Shown here piece by piece: positions 53,234-61,233 of a DNA stretch of 64,000 bases. Below the pieces are notes generated by a model. The model was not told the DNA's origin, ran no database searches, and was given only the letters and a program-made list of their open reading frames with translations. Each line of letters opens with the position of its first letter. Position 1 is the stretch's first letter. Origin of the DNA: Thalassoroseus pseudoceratinae (GTDB taxonomy: Bacteria; Planctomycetota; Planctomycetia; Planctomycetales; Planctomycetaceae); assembly GCF_011634775.1 (NCBI RefSeq), contig NZ_JAALXT010000004.1:186001-250000 (forward strand), read 5' to 3'. A program made the translations under genes and the position numbers.

Positions 53234-53307
53234 GGCGGTGTAGCTCAGTTGGTTAGAGCAGCGGAATCATAATCCGCGTGTCGGGGGTTCGAGTCCCTCC
53301 ACCGCTA
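53234..53307 (+). tRNA. tRNA-Met (anticodon CAT), element insertion site
   Basis: A complete cloverleaf: acceptor GGCGGTG/CACCGCT with a G·U first pair, D arm GCTC...GAGC, anticodon arm GCGGA-ATCATAA-TCCGC (CAT), T arm GGGGG-TTCGAGT-CCCTC, discriminator A; CCA is not encoded. It is of elongator Met type, although Ile2 cannot be excluded. The integrase gene runs into it from the right, so its 3' half is the likely attachment site. Confidence 0.9.
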
Positions 53308-54875
53308 CTTTCACTTTCACCGGATATAGGCGGACAAGAGCGGTCCAAACCCTTGTTTTCATGGGGTTTGGGCCGTTCTTCTTTGATCGATTCGGCCTGC
53401 GGATTTCCGCTCGTTTCGGACATGGGCGGACATGCCCGGCCGTCAGCTTGTACAAGAAAATGGCAAGCTTTCGGGTTCGCATCGGCGGCGGAGTCGTGAT
53501 CGGTGCCCGTCGCTCGAAGCAGTTGTACAGATGTTTCCGGTCGGTTGGGCGAACTGCTCGGTACATTCGGAAGTTCATCCAATGCCCCGGCCATGTCACG
53601 AACCGACAGGTGCGTGTACCGGTCCATCGTAAGTGTGATCGTCGAATGCCGGGCAAGTTGCTGGGCGGTCTTGGGATGCACGCCAGCGGCCGCCAGCGAT
53701 GAAATGAAGTGATGTCGCAGGGCGTGGAAATCGAACACGCGGCCATCACTGTCGGTGGCTTGCAGAATGTCCGACCGTTCGCGTCGCTGGCGTTCAGCTT
53801 CATTGGGGGCGGTTTTCAGCCAAGCTTTGCGAGCGTCGGATAGATCCTTGCGAAGCATTCGGGCAGCCCGTTCGATCCACGTTCCCGGCCACAACGGGCT
53901 ATTGTCGTCACTGTCGCGACAGTCGAGCCACCCCTGGAGAGTTGCGGCCACGTCGGGGCGGAGCGGTTGCACGTCCATCCGACGGCGTTTCGAATAGGCG
54001 GCTTCAATGGTGACTGTCGGCGTCTCGCCATCGAAGTCGAAACTTCCCGGTGTAAGGCTCGCCAGTTCGTTTGCTCGCAGTCCGCCATACGCGGCGGTGA
54101 GATAGAGCATCACCCGATCCTCTCCCGAGAGCCCGCGAAACGATCGAGAGGATTTGGAAGTCGTTTCGATCAGCCAACGGAATTCCTCCGGATCGGCACT
54201 GCGGCGTTCCCGGCGAACATCGGTTCGTGGGTTCTGACCGGTTAAATGGTCGAGTGTGTTTTCCGGCCAGCGGCGTTCCTTGGCTAGCCATGTTCCAAAC
54301 TGCTTCATCGCGGCCAGATAGTAGTTGCTCGTCTTGATACCGATGTGTTCGGCGTCACGTTCGTCCGCCAACCAAGCGGCCACCCGATGGGCTTGGATAT
54401 CCGCCAGTCGATCGAAACCGCAGCCGTCACAAATTGACTGCACACGGTAGCAGGTTTGTTTGACGTGCTTGGGACTATTTCCCTTCGCCTCGAGATGGCG
54501 GCGGAAGTCTGCCAAGTGTTCCGACAGCGGGCGTTTGCGGTGATCTTCGAACGGGTCGACCATCCCTTGTCGCTGGCGTTCGGCTTTGCGTTTGAGTTCG
54601 ACCAGCATGGTCTCCGCAGCGTCCTTGTCAGTCGCGAGCGGAACTTTCTGCAGAACATCATCGGCGTCCCGGTACCGCCCGTAATACTTCTTCGACTCGA
54701 GCTGGTAGCGTTGCCCGTCATCGGTCAGTGGGGCGGTGATGGTTCGGCCGCTTCGTTGCTTGAACCGGACGAATCGCTGGGCGGACTTCACGCCGTTCCG
54801 CGTCACCGTCTTGGTGACAATTTCGGCATCGGCGGGAACGGGTTTCGTGTAGGTCTGTTTGAAGACTTGGGCCAT
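53253..54875 (-). CDS. Tyrosine-type site-specific integrase (element integrase)
   Basis: 540 residues, ATG 54875 with AAGGGATGAC upstream. Core-binding domain then catalytic domain with the Arg in 'AAYGGLRANELASLT', 'FHALRHHFISSLAAAGVHPK' (His-x-x-Arg) and the nucleophile Tyr in 'TMDRYTHL'. The C-terminus past about residue 430 is a low-complexity extension rich in Pro/Ser/Glu. Its last 18 residues ('TRTPDTRIMIPLL' and preceding) are the antisense of the tRNA: stop at 53253-53255, tRNA at 53234-53307. This is the usual architecture of integrases that recombine into a tRNA 3' end. It is the first gene of the island, upstream of csrA. Confidence 0.95.
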   Translation of the reverse strand: MAQVFKQTYTKPVPADAEIVTKTVTRNGVKSAQRFVRFKQRSGRTITAPLTDDGQRYQLESKKYYGRYRDADDVLQKVPLATDKDAAETMLVELKRKAERQRQGMVDPFEDHRKRPLSEHLADFRRHLEAKGNSPKHVKQTCYRVQSICDGCGFDRLADIQAHRVAAWLADERDAEHIGIKTSNYYLAAMKQFGTWLAKERRWPENTLDHLTGQNPRTDVRRERRSADPEEFRWLIETTSKSSRSFRGLSGEDRVMLYLTAAYGGLRANELASLTPGSFDFDGETPTVTIEAAYSKRRRMDVQPLRPDVAATLQGWLDCRDSDDNSPLWPGTWIERAARMLRKDLSDARKAWLKTAPNEAERQRRERSDILQATDSDGRVFDFHALRHHFISSLAAAGVHPKTAQQLARHSTITLTMDRYTHLSVRDMAGALDELPNVPSSSPNRPETSVQLLRATGTDHDSAADANPKACHFLVQADGRACPPMSETSGNPQAESIKEERPKPHENKGLDRSCPPISGESESSGGGTRTPDTRIMIPLL

Positions 54876-54992
54876 GAATGGTCATCCCTTCTGGAACACG
54901 CCGGCCGACCGCCGGCCCGGGTTCCAGACCAGACCGACAGCCAACCGGCAAAGGATTGGACGGTATTGTAACTTCCATCCGGTCGAATGCGA

Positions 54993-55181
54993 TCAACTTG
55001 TCAATTCGGGACCGGATGCAGGAACTTCTTCCTCTCGATTTAAATCGACGCGGCTGACGGGAATCTCCCGGGGAGCTTCGATACCAAGCTTCACAGCTCG
55101 TCGAGAGAGCTGCAGAACTTTGATGGTGATGTCTTCACCGATGAAAACCGTCTCGCCATGCAATCGCGTTAAGACTAACAT
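54993..55181 (-). CDS. csrA: CsrA-like RNA-binding regulator carried on the element
   Basis: 62 residues, ATG 55181 with AAGGA upstream. The CsrA fold is clear: 'MLVLTRLHGETVFIGEDITI', then 'VLQLSRRAVKLGIEAPREI' and 'VSRVDLNREEE', the basic binding strand and helix. CsrA binds GGA-hairpins in mRNA leaders and controls translation. Planctomycete mobile elements often carry a csrA copy; here it probably regulates the element or host genes. A 12-pair hairpin (55217-55246) lies between it and the upstream gene and may control its mRNA. Confidence 0.93.
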   Translation of the reverse strand: MLVLTRLHGETVFIGEDITIKVLQLSRRAVKLGIEAPREIPVSRVDLNREEEVPASGPELTS

Positions 55182-55216
55182 TCGTGAAATCCTTCTGATG
55201 ACGTGGGTTTGGATGC

Positions 55217-55246
55217 GGCCGGCCTGCAACGCGGTGCAGGTCGGCC
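55217..55246. other. Inverted repeat in the csrA leader
   Basis: Arms 55217-55228 and 55235-55246 pair over 12 bases with one G·T, loop 6. No T run on the csrA strand, so it is more likely an mRNA structure or protein site than a terminator. Confidence 0.5.
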
Positions 55247-55296
55247 GGTTTGTTTTGCCAACTGTCGCGGCGGAGCACGAGCTGAACACGGTCGCA

Positions 55297-55890
55297 TTAG
55301 GGTTGCTCCCGTTGCTGAAGTTTCAGCAGGAGTACACGGCGGCAGACTTTATCGCTGCGGACCGTGTCCGCCGTCCAATCCCGACCGAACGCGGACGGCC
55401 AACCGGGAAAGGCAGAACTAGCAAGCAATTCGATTTCCTCGACGGCAAACGTGTCGAGCTTCTCCCCAAATTGCCATTCTCGCTCGATGTTCGCACTGCG
55501 TTCGTTTTGCCGAACAGCCCCCGGCGGTAGTGCACCCTGTGATCCGGCAAGCGGAACGCCTCTCGTCTTCTCTGGAATGTTCCGGGCGAACTCGGCCGTC
55601 ACGTAAACCCGAGCGTGATGGCCTGAATCGGTCGAGCGTTTCCGGCTGGTTCTGACGATGCGACCTTGGCTTTCGAGTTCGATTCGTCGTGGTCGTTCGC
55701 TGTTGCCGTCCATCCTCAAGGCGGCCTGAATTTCCGCGTCTGTGGCTCCGTGCCGTCCTTGGCTGCGAACGAAATTGAAAATGCGTTCGCGGTGATCGTT
55801 CGTGGAATGGCGGTCTCTTTCCTGTCCTCCGTGAACCGCTGGGGCGGGTTTCCGTTCGGAAGCTTCTTCGTCGCCGAATAGATTTTTCAT
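55297..55890 (-). CDS. Winged-helix protein of unknown function
   Basis: 197 residues, ATG 55890. Residues about 35-95 ('RERIFNFVRSQGRHGATDAE', 'ALRMDGNSERPRRIELESQG', 'RIVRTSRKR') form a winged-helix-like DNA-binding unit of the kind seen in phage and element proteins. The C-terminal part is charged with no recognised motif. It lies upstream of csrA in the same direction, probably in one transcript with the HTH protein 70 bases further on. Function unknown; an element regulator is likely. Confidence 0.72.
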   Translation of the reverse strand: MKNLFGDEEASERKPAPAVHGGQERDRHSTNDHRERIFNFVRSQGRHGATDAEIQAALRMDGNSERPRRIELESQGRIVRTSRKRSTDSGHHARVYVTAEFARNIPEKTRGVPLAGSQGALPPGAVRQNERSANIEREWQFGEKLDTFAVEEIELLASSAFPGWPSAFGRDWTADTVRSDKVCRRVLLLKLQQREQP

Positions 55891-55960
55891 GGCTCAACAT
55901 GGCTCCGTCGATGGCCAATACAATCGAACAATCGCAATTGGAATTCCGGGTCAGAACGCT

Positions 55961-57028
55961 TCATCGGTGGGCGGCCTTTGAGTAGGCTTCCGCCAACTGC
56001 TTTCCGAAACGTTCGAGGAACGCCGCGGTGTCGTGCTGGCCGATCTGTTCCCACGCTGGCCACAGTCGGTCATCGTAGGTCCGCAGCGTCTTGACCAGGG
56101 CTTCGAGTTGCCGCGGAGTACGTTCGCGAAATCGCTTCAGCCGTTCGATTTCGCCATCCGTTTCGGTCCCGGATTCAGTCGCTTCGAGGTACTCGGCGGA
56201 TGGCTTCGACCAGAGTTTCGGGTCGTCGATCGACTGCCCCGGTCGAAGTTCCCGGATTCGCCGATGGAGTTCGCCCGGTCCCCATGCTGGCGTTCCGTCC
56301 GGCGTGCATTTCGAACGGCAATAGTCGATCACTTCATGGACAAATCCCGCCGAACAGCCGGCTCCGCGAGCGGAGTCCAGTGCAGACCGGGGGTGCAGAA
56401 TTCCAAACTCTTTCAATTCCCCCTCCACCATCTCCCAACTTCCCGGCGTCGCGGGCTTAGGGGGTGGCTTAGAAAGATGCTTAGACAAAGCTTCTGGGTG
56501 CAAAATATGCGGGTGTGGGGTGCATATTTTGCAGGGGTCACCCGCAGGATTTGCGGGGGTGGGGTGCAAACTATGCGCCCCCTCGGCGTTGGCTTGCCGG
56601 TGTGCGAGGTACTTCCGATAGGTCCGAAACTGGCTTTGGCAGCCATCATGATTGGAGTTCCACAACTGGCGAACACGCCACTCGAATTCCGCGGCGTCTC
56701 GCATCTCGGCGATGCGAAGGCGGTACGTGTTGCAGGAGCGACCGGGCCGCGGTCCGTAGACGATCAGAAAACCGAGGCGCTCGGCTTCTCTGATGGCGTT
56801 CTGAACCGTCCGGTTGGATTTCACGGACATTTCGCGGGCAATCGTCGCAATGGTCAGAAAGCATTCGGTCCCATTGCTGGCGTGATCCATGAGTACACGC
56901 AGGAGGTGTTTCACGTTCGAGTCATCAGTTAGCCATTCGCGGAGGATGCGACGCCGGCCACTGAAGTCGAGTTGGAGTTGGGGGTCTGGGCGATCCGACT
57001 TGCCGCCAGAGCGTCTTGAGCTTTCCAT
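55961..57028 (-). CDS. HTH protein, possible replication initiator (lambda O-like layout)
   Basis: 355 residues, ATG 57028. An N-terminal winged-helix domain (about 30-115, 'LLRVLMDHASNGTECFLTIA', 'EMSVKSNRTVQNAIREAERL') is followed near residues 149-177 by a Pro/His-rich stretch whose DNA holds three GGGGTGCA-type repeats, then a helical C-terminal half. Phage O-type replication initiators have an N-terminal DNA-binding domain and bind iterons inside their own gene; this fits in layout, but sequence homology is not shown. Alternatively it is a transcription regulator. Neighbours are the winged-helix protein downstream and excisionase-like genes upstream. Confidence 0.65.
   Translation of the reverse strand: MESSRRSGGKSDRPDPQLQLDFSGRRRILREWLTDDSNVKHLLRVLMDHASNGTECFLTIATIAREMSVKSNRTVQNAIREAERLGFLIVYGPRPGRSCNTYRLRIAEMRDAAEFEWRVRQLWNSNHDGCQSQFRTYRKYLAHRQANAEGAHSLHPTPANPAGDPCKICTPHPHILHPEALSKHLSKPPPKPATPGSWEMVEGELKEFGILHPRSALDSARGAGCSAGFVHEVIDYCRSKCTPDGTPAWGPGELHRRIRELRPGQSIDDPKLWSKPSAEYLEATESGTETDGEIERLKRFRERTPRQLEALVKTLRTYDDRLWPAWEQIGQHDTAAFLERFGKQLAEAYSKAAHR
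56496..56581. repeat. Three iteron-like repeats inside the HTH gene
   Basis: Units near 56496-56516, 56517-56537 and 56561-56581 share GGGTGCAAA-TATGCG (the second has TGCATATTTTGCA). They lie within the coding frame and give a Pro/His-rich protein segment. They may be an origin of replication or simply codon repeats. Confidence 0.45.
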
Positions 57029-57098
57029 AGTCGTGATGATCCTTCATCGGGCATCGAAACCCGACGAACGCGCATAACGTGGCGGTGTTCGTCGAGAC

Positions 57099-57485
57099 TC
57101 ATCGAGACGGTCGGCGGGCGAGCCGGTCATTTCTTTGCGCTTCCAGTGCTTCCCATTCCTTGCGGTCTGGGAGTTCTCCGGTTCGGTGGGCGGACGCCAA
57201 CCAGCGGACGATCGTTTCTCGGAGCCAACGCGGCGCCCTCGTTCCCAGATTGATCGGGCGGGGCAGTTTGCCAGCGTTATTCCACCGACGGATCGAGCGA
57301 ACATCCACACGCAATTCGCGGGCGAGCTCTTCCTGCGTGAGCGTCAGCGGCGGGGCGGTCGGTTCACTCGGCTTGTCGTCGCCAGCGGGATCGGCGGCGG
57401 GAGCATGCGGTGAATCGGTGTCGGTCGTGTCGGTTTCGCCGTGCGGGTCGTCTGCACGCACAACGCGGAGAGGACTACCCGACAT
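57099..57485 (-). CDS. Excisionase/AlpA-like HTH protein, larger form
   Basis: 128 residues, ATG 57485, overlapping the preceding gene by about 11 bases. The C-terminal half is an HTH_17/AlpA-type unit: 'TQEELARELRVDVRSIRRWN', 'NAGKLPRPINLGTRAPRWLR', then 'IVRWLASAHRTG'. The N-terminal half is Asp/Thr/Pro-rich and disordered. It probably binds the attachment region or an operator with the shorter protein upstream. Role in excision is inferred from position. Confidence 0.75.
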   Translation of the reverse strand: MSGSPLRVVRADDPHGETDTTDTDSPHAPAADPAGDDKPSEPTAPPLTLTQEELARELRVDVRSIRRWNNAGKLPRPINLGTRAPRWLRETIVRWLASAHRTGELPDRKEWEALEAQRNDRLARRPSR

Positions 57486-57687
57486 GGCGTGCCTCCTTCG
57501 CCGACTCGAGCCAGCCGCGTTCCCGAAGTGCATCGATGATCCGCGGAACCTCCTGCGAAGTGATCGCACGTTTTCCGCCGAACCGTTCCGGCTCTGGCAC
57601 ATTGCCGTCTTCGAACAGGCGTTGAACCCGCCAAGTCTCTACGCCGACGAGTTTGGCGACTTGTCGCGTCGTCAGTAAAGCAGCCAT
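57475..57687 (-). CDS. Excisionase-like MerR-type HTH protein
   Basis: 70 residues, ATG 57687. Single HTH_17 domain: 'LLTTRQVAKLVGVETWRVQR' followed by 'EPERFGGKRAITSQEVPRII'. This is the size and pattern of Xis/AlpA proteins that bend DNA during excision or switch on integrase. A GGTGAC operator-like array lies 50-95 bases upstream, and its gene overlaps the next one, suggesting a co-transcribed pair. Confidence 0.8.
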   Translation of the reverse strand: MAALLTTRQVAKLVGVETWRVQRLFEDGNVPEPERFGGKRAITSQEVPRIIDALRERGWLESAKEARHVG

Positions 57688-57735
57688 TGAAAAACCCCTG
57701 TGTGTTGAAGGTCACAACAGGAGCATTTTCAGGAG

Positions 57736-57781
57736 GTCACCGGGTGACAGAGCAACGGGTGACAAGGGGTGATATCACCCC
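57736..57781. promoter_or_regulatory. GGTGAC repeat array, operator-like
   Basis: Contains GTCACC-G-GGTGAC (57736-57748, perfect palindrome arms), a third half-site near 57757-57762, and a perfect 16-base palindrome GGGGTGATATCACCCC at 57766-57781. It lies upstream of the excisionase gene and overlaps the stop of the 428-residue gene. Confidence 0.6.
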
Positions 57782-59061
57782 CTATTTTGTTGTGCTTCGA
57801 GATTTTTCCGCGCCCGCTTAATGGCGTTATAGACCACATCACGCCCGTTCTTCGTCCCGTCTGTTTTGATCTTCTTCCATTTCTTCGGACAGATGCTCCG
57901 TCGTTCTTCGTCGGTCTTGGCGTTCCATCGATCGCGAATCTGGGCAGGCGTCAGGCCTTCGTTGCGCCATTCAAGAAACAAATGGTCCCGGCCTTCCGCG
58001 GGCGGCCTTTGCCGGGTTTGTTTGGCAGGCTGATGGCCTTGTTCATTGCAAACCTGTGCACTATTCGACAAGTCCGACAATGCTACTGCAGAAACGTAAA
58101 TCAACGTATCTGAGTCTGGAAGCCGAACCGCCAGCGGCCCTACGCCATCGTCGTGCTTGTAATCGGATCGAGGCGCAGGTTCCACGCTCAGCGGTGTCGA
58201 TGGTGTTGGTAGTGGGCTTTCACTTCTCGGAAAGCGCAGACGGAGCATGTCAAGCAAATGCTGAAATTCATCGAGATTCTGCACCGCTAGTGGTAGGGGA
58301 GGCAAGTCCTTAGATGATCGACGCCCAATCGACCAAAGTCGACGGAGTACGCGTTGGTAAAAGGTGGTAGCGAGTTGTTCGCGAGCGGTACCGGGAAAAC
58401 TTTCAAGCCAGTCAAACCATTTACTGCGATGTGAACCCAACGCTTCGACACCTCGCGTCAACGGAGTGGAATTCCCTAGCAAATAAAGAAATTCTGGTTC
58501 GTGAAATTCGGGGATCGTCGGCAGCTGGTACGCTGAGTTGTCAAGCGGACACTGGATGCAGCCGCGTGGAATGAAGATGTTGCGAGCTTCCGAGCCAACA
58601 GCTTCAAGGCACACGTGGATCGCGTCAACAGCCGCAGGCTGCCTCTTGAAACTAGAGTTTTCCACATGAGGGGCACAAAGCTGAAATACTTCAATCCAGT
58701 CACCGAGGTTGCTGCGCGTTACTGCCTGTTCTGCTAGAAACGCGATCGACTCAAAAAGCATAGCCATCGCAGTCTCGAAGAGTTCTTTCAGCAACCTCAC
58801 GCCGTTCCCTTGCAGCGGGCCTGGCAGCTGCGAAACATTGAACATTGCATAACGATGAGCATACCTCAACGCTTTCAAGAATCGTGCGGTTTCAACTTGA
58901 ACCAGCTGGGGCGTGGTTCGGTTCGATGGTTCCCATAGTGGCTTGAAAAGCAGGCTGTACTGCATCGACTCCGCCCATTCAAACTCCGGCGGCAACTTCC
59001 CACTCATTGCCTCCACAAAGCTGTCCGGGTAACGGATCGACTGACGCACGCTCGCGCTCAT
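57775..59061 (-). CDS. Unknown element protein
   Basis: 428 residues from ATG 59061 (a GTG at 59106 is possible). The N-terminal two thirds has hydrophobic and aromatic patches with no recognised motif. The C-terminal 60 residues ('FLEWRNEGLTPAQIRDRWNA', 'EERRSICPKKWKKI', 'DVVYNAIKRARKNLE') look like an HTH or DNA-binding unit as found in planctomycete mobile elements. I cannot assign a function. Its stop is inside the GGTGAC array, and the recombinase at 59262 is upstream. Confidence 0.65.
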   Translation of the reverse strand: MSASVRQSIRYPDSFVEAMSGKLPPEFEWAESMQYSLLFKPLWEPSNRTTPQLVQVETARFLKALRYAHRYAMFNVSQLPGPLQGNGVRLLKELFETAMAMLFESIAFLAEQAVTRSNLGDWIEVFQLCAPHVENSSFKRQPAAVDAIHVCLEAVGSEARNIFIPRGCIQCPLDNSAYQLPTIPEFHEPEFLYLLGNSTPLTRGVEALGSHRSKWFDWLESFPGTAREQLATTFYQRVLRRLWSIGRRSSKDLPPLPLAVQNLDEFQHLLDMLRLRFPRSESPLPTPSTPLSVEPAPRSDYKHDDGVGPLAVRLPDSDTLIYVSAVALSDLSNSAQVCNEQGHQPAKQTRQRPPAEGRDHLFLEWRNEGLTPAQIRDRWNAKTDEERRSICPKKWKKIKTDGTKNGRDVVYNAIKRARKNLEAQQNRG

Positions 59062-59261
59062 CTTTGGGCTTTCTTGTTTCTTTAGAGGGGTCGGCGGGCG
59101 GGGCACGAGGAAAACAAGAAAACCGCGGCCTCACCGCCCTCCGTTTACATGCCCTCGTTGTGATCAGTAACGTGGGCAACCCGTGGTTTGCATGATGCGG
59201 AACCGAGTGCGGGTTTTCAATCCCATTCTCAGATCCTTCGATTTACAAGCTCGAGCGGCCA

Positions 59262-60647
59262 CTAACCGGCGTCCCGGTGGGTTTTCTGAACCGAAGACGG
59301 CGGCGCAGGCCGCGGTAACACATCTGCGGCGTGGATAGTGTTCGTGATTCTCGGATCGAGATACGCTTTCGTCGTCGCTTGCGATGAATGCCCCAAATGA
59401 TGGGTCGCGGCGGCGATCCCTTGTTCTCTCGCCAAATAACTGGCACTGGTCCGACGGATTTTATGGAACAAGTCGCGTTGCCCGTGCGGGAGCGCAGCGG
59501 ATTCCAAGAGCCCTCGAAGTTCCCGACAGCACCAACGCTGAGCCATTCGAGTGCTGAGCTGCCAGGGAACCGGAAACAAGGACTCGGAGGTGAAGTTGAC
59601 CACCGCCGCCAATGCCGTGACGGTTTCACCATGCAGACGGAAGAGCTGTTCGGCCTTCTGTTTTTGATGATCTGCAGGAACCCGCAACCATCCCGTGACC
59701 AAATCCACGTTGGCAGGTTTTAGGTGCAGCGTAGCCGTCAGACGCAAACCAGTGTCATAGAGTGTCAGCAGTAACGCCCGCCACCAACGATTCGCGGGAA
59801 TGCCTTCGATGGAGCCTTTGCAATTGTCCGCAGCCTCCAGCAATTGCCCGAACTCCTCGATCGTCCAACACTGGGGAAGGCGTTTCGGCGTCGGCAGCAT
59901 TTCAACATCCCGGGGAAGTTCGTCGACCTTCCGTTTCTTCCAAGCGAAACGCCAGACCGCCAGGATGTTTCGCAGTGAGATGTTGGCCGTCGCCGGCGAC
60001 TTGCCTTGTCCGTGTAGCCACAACGCGAATCGCTCCAGCAGATCGTCAGAGAGATTTGTGAAACGAACTTCCGCGCCGTGAAACACAGCCAGTTGATTCA
60101 ACGAAGTCTGCATTCGTTCGGTTGACTTCTTGGACCGATGTTCCAGCCGCCGCGGATAGTAGACCGTTTCGAAGAAGTGCCGGAGAGTGCATTCGGAGTT
60201 GTCTGAGATGCGATAGAACTCATCGGGTTTCGGTTTCCTGATCCCACCGCACTGGCGGCAGAGGTCGCCTTTGTGAACAATCTTGGTAAAGCCTTCCGGC
60301 GTGAAAGGGTTGTCCTCGAGAAGTCGCTCAGATACGGCCGCGTTGAAGAATCCCGCCGCTCGCCGATAAGCACGTTGGACGGTCGCGTCGGCCAGCTTGC
60401 GTTCGCCCGCCAGATAGTCGCGGAACTTATTCGTGTCATCCCGGGTGATCGAACTGAGCAGCGTTCTGTCGCCGAAGAATGCGAGCAAGTCACGGTACAC
60501 CTGCCACAACATCCGCTGCGCGCCGGGCTTGAGTTCCGTTCGGCTTTCGATGTGAGAAGTGAGAAATTCGGAGAGGGTCACATCGTCAGGATGTGGATAC
60601 GCGGCGATCTCGCCGCTACGATGGGGTGCAGCCATTTTCGTCTCCAT
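59262..60647 (-). CDS. Second tyrosine recombinase
   Basis: 461 residues, ATG 60647. Core-binding SAM-like domain, a Cys-x-x-Cys pair ('LCRQCGGIRKPKPDEFYR') and a catalytic domain with Arg in 'LYDTGLRLTATLHLKPAN', 'HKIRRTSASYLAREQGI' and 'HHLGHSSQATTKAYLDP' giving His and the nucleophile Tyr. The Cys pair, between the two domains, is unusual for integrases and may bind zinc. Its partner site is unknown. It could resolve or integrate a second element nested inside the tRNA island, or control gene inversion. Confidence 0.9.
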   Translation of the reverse strand: METKMAAPHRSGEIAAYPHPDDVTLSEFLTSHIESRTELKPGAQRMLWQVYRDLLAFFGDRTLLSSITRDDTNKFRDYLAGERKLADATVQRAYRRAAGFFNAAVSERLLEDNPFTPEGFTKIVHKGDLCRQCGGIRKPKPDEFYRISDNSECTLRHFFETVYYPRRLEHRSKKSTERMQTSLNQLAVFHGAEVRFTNLSDDLLERFALWLHGQGKSPATANISLRNILAVWRFAWKKRKVDELPRDVEMLPTPKRLPQCWTIEEFGQLLEAADNCKGSIEGIPANRWWRALLLTLYDTGLRLTATLHLKPANVDLVTGWLRVPADHQKQKAEQLFRLHGETVTALAAVVNFTSESLFPVPWQLSTRMAQRWCCRELRGLLESAALPHGQRDLFHKIRRTSASYLAREQGIAAATHHLGHSSQATTKAYLDPRITNTIHAADVLPRPAPPSSVQKTHRDAG

Positions 60648-60885
60648 GTTAGACGGATTTGGATAGGGGCGCCGGGGGCCGCAATCCCCCGGCGTTCTGC
60701 TTTCATCACACCGGACTCCGAGCTGAAAGTCAACGGACAGAGAGTGGAGCCAACTTGAATGCATATGATCTCGACCATCCGCGACGCTGACACGCTAGAG
60801 TCGTCCGTGACGGCATTCATTCGTTCCGCCGCATAGTGACGGTAGTGCGAACACGCTCAATGGCCTCGTCAAAGTTAGCGTCGAG

Positions 60886-61233
60886 TTACTGTTCCCAGAT
60901 ACGGATCACACACGACCCGTCGGCCCGCAGACGCCGAAAGTTACGACGGTCACGTACCCGGGTCTGGGCGATTTTCTTTCGCCAAAATTCCGACAGAGAA
61001 TCTTCCCATTTCGGGAAACGCCATCCGTGCCAGAAGTCGCCGTCGATGGATACGGCGACCTTTTCTGTTGGGAAAACTACATCCGGCCGACCTGGAAGAC
61101 TGCGAACGTGTTTGCGAAAACGGAAGTCTTCGGCGTGGAGTGCCGAGCGGACACGGCATTCCAGTTTCGTGTCGCATCCCTTCACGCGGGACACACAGTG
61201 GCTTCGTTGCGCGGGCGTCAAGTTGTCAGTCAT
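60886..61233 (-). CDS. vsr: Vsr very-short-patch repair endonuclease, truncated by an in-frame stop
   Basis: 115 residues, ATG 61233 overlapping the methyltransferase stop by four bases. The Vsr fold is clear: 'TPAQRSHCVSRVKGCDTKLE', 'RFRKHVRSLPGRPDVVFP' with catalytic Asp, 'VAVSIDGDFWHGW' and 'WRKKIAQTRVRDRRNFRRLR'. Vsr nicks T:G mismatches left by deamination at m5C sites of the partner methyltransferase. A TAA at 60886-60888 follows 'VIRIWEQ'; the same frame continues 22 codons ('LDANFDEAIERVRTTV' and more) to a TGA at 60817-60819, and that extension looks like family C-terminus. So the stop appears to be a nonsense mutation; the core catalytic residues are before it, and activity may be reduced. 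Confidence 0.85.
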   Translation of the reverse strand: MTDNLTPAQRSHCVSRVKGCDTKLECRVRSALHAEDFRFRKHVRSLPGRPDVVFPTEKVAVSIDGDFWHGWRFPKWEDSLSEFWRKKIAQTRVRDRRNFRRLRADGSCVIRIWEQ

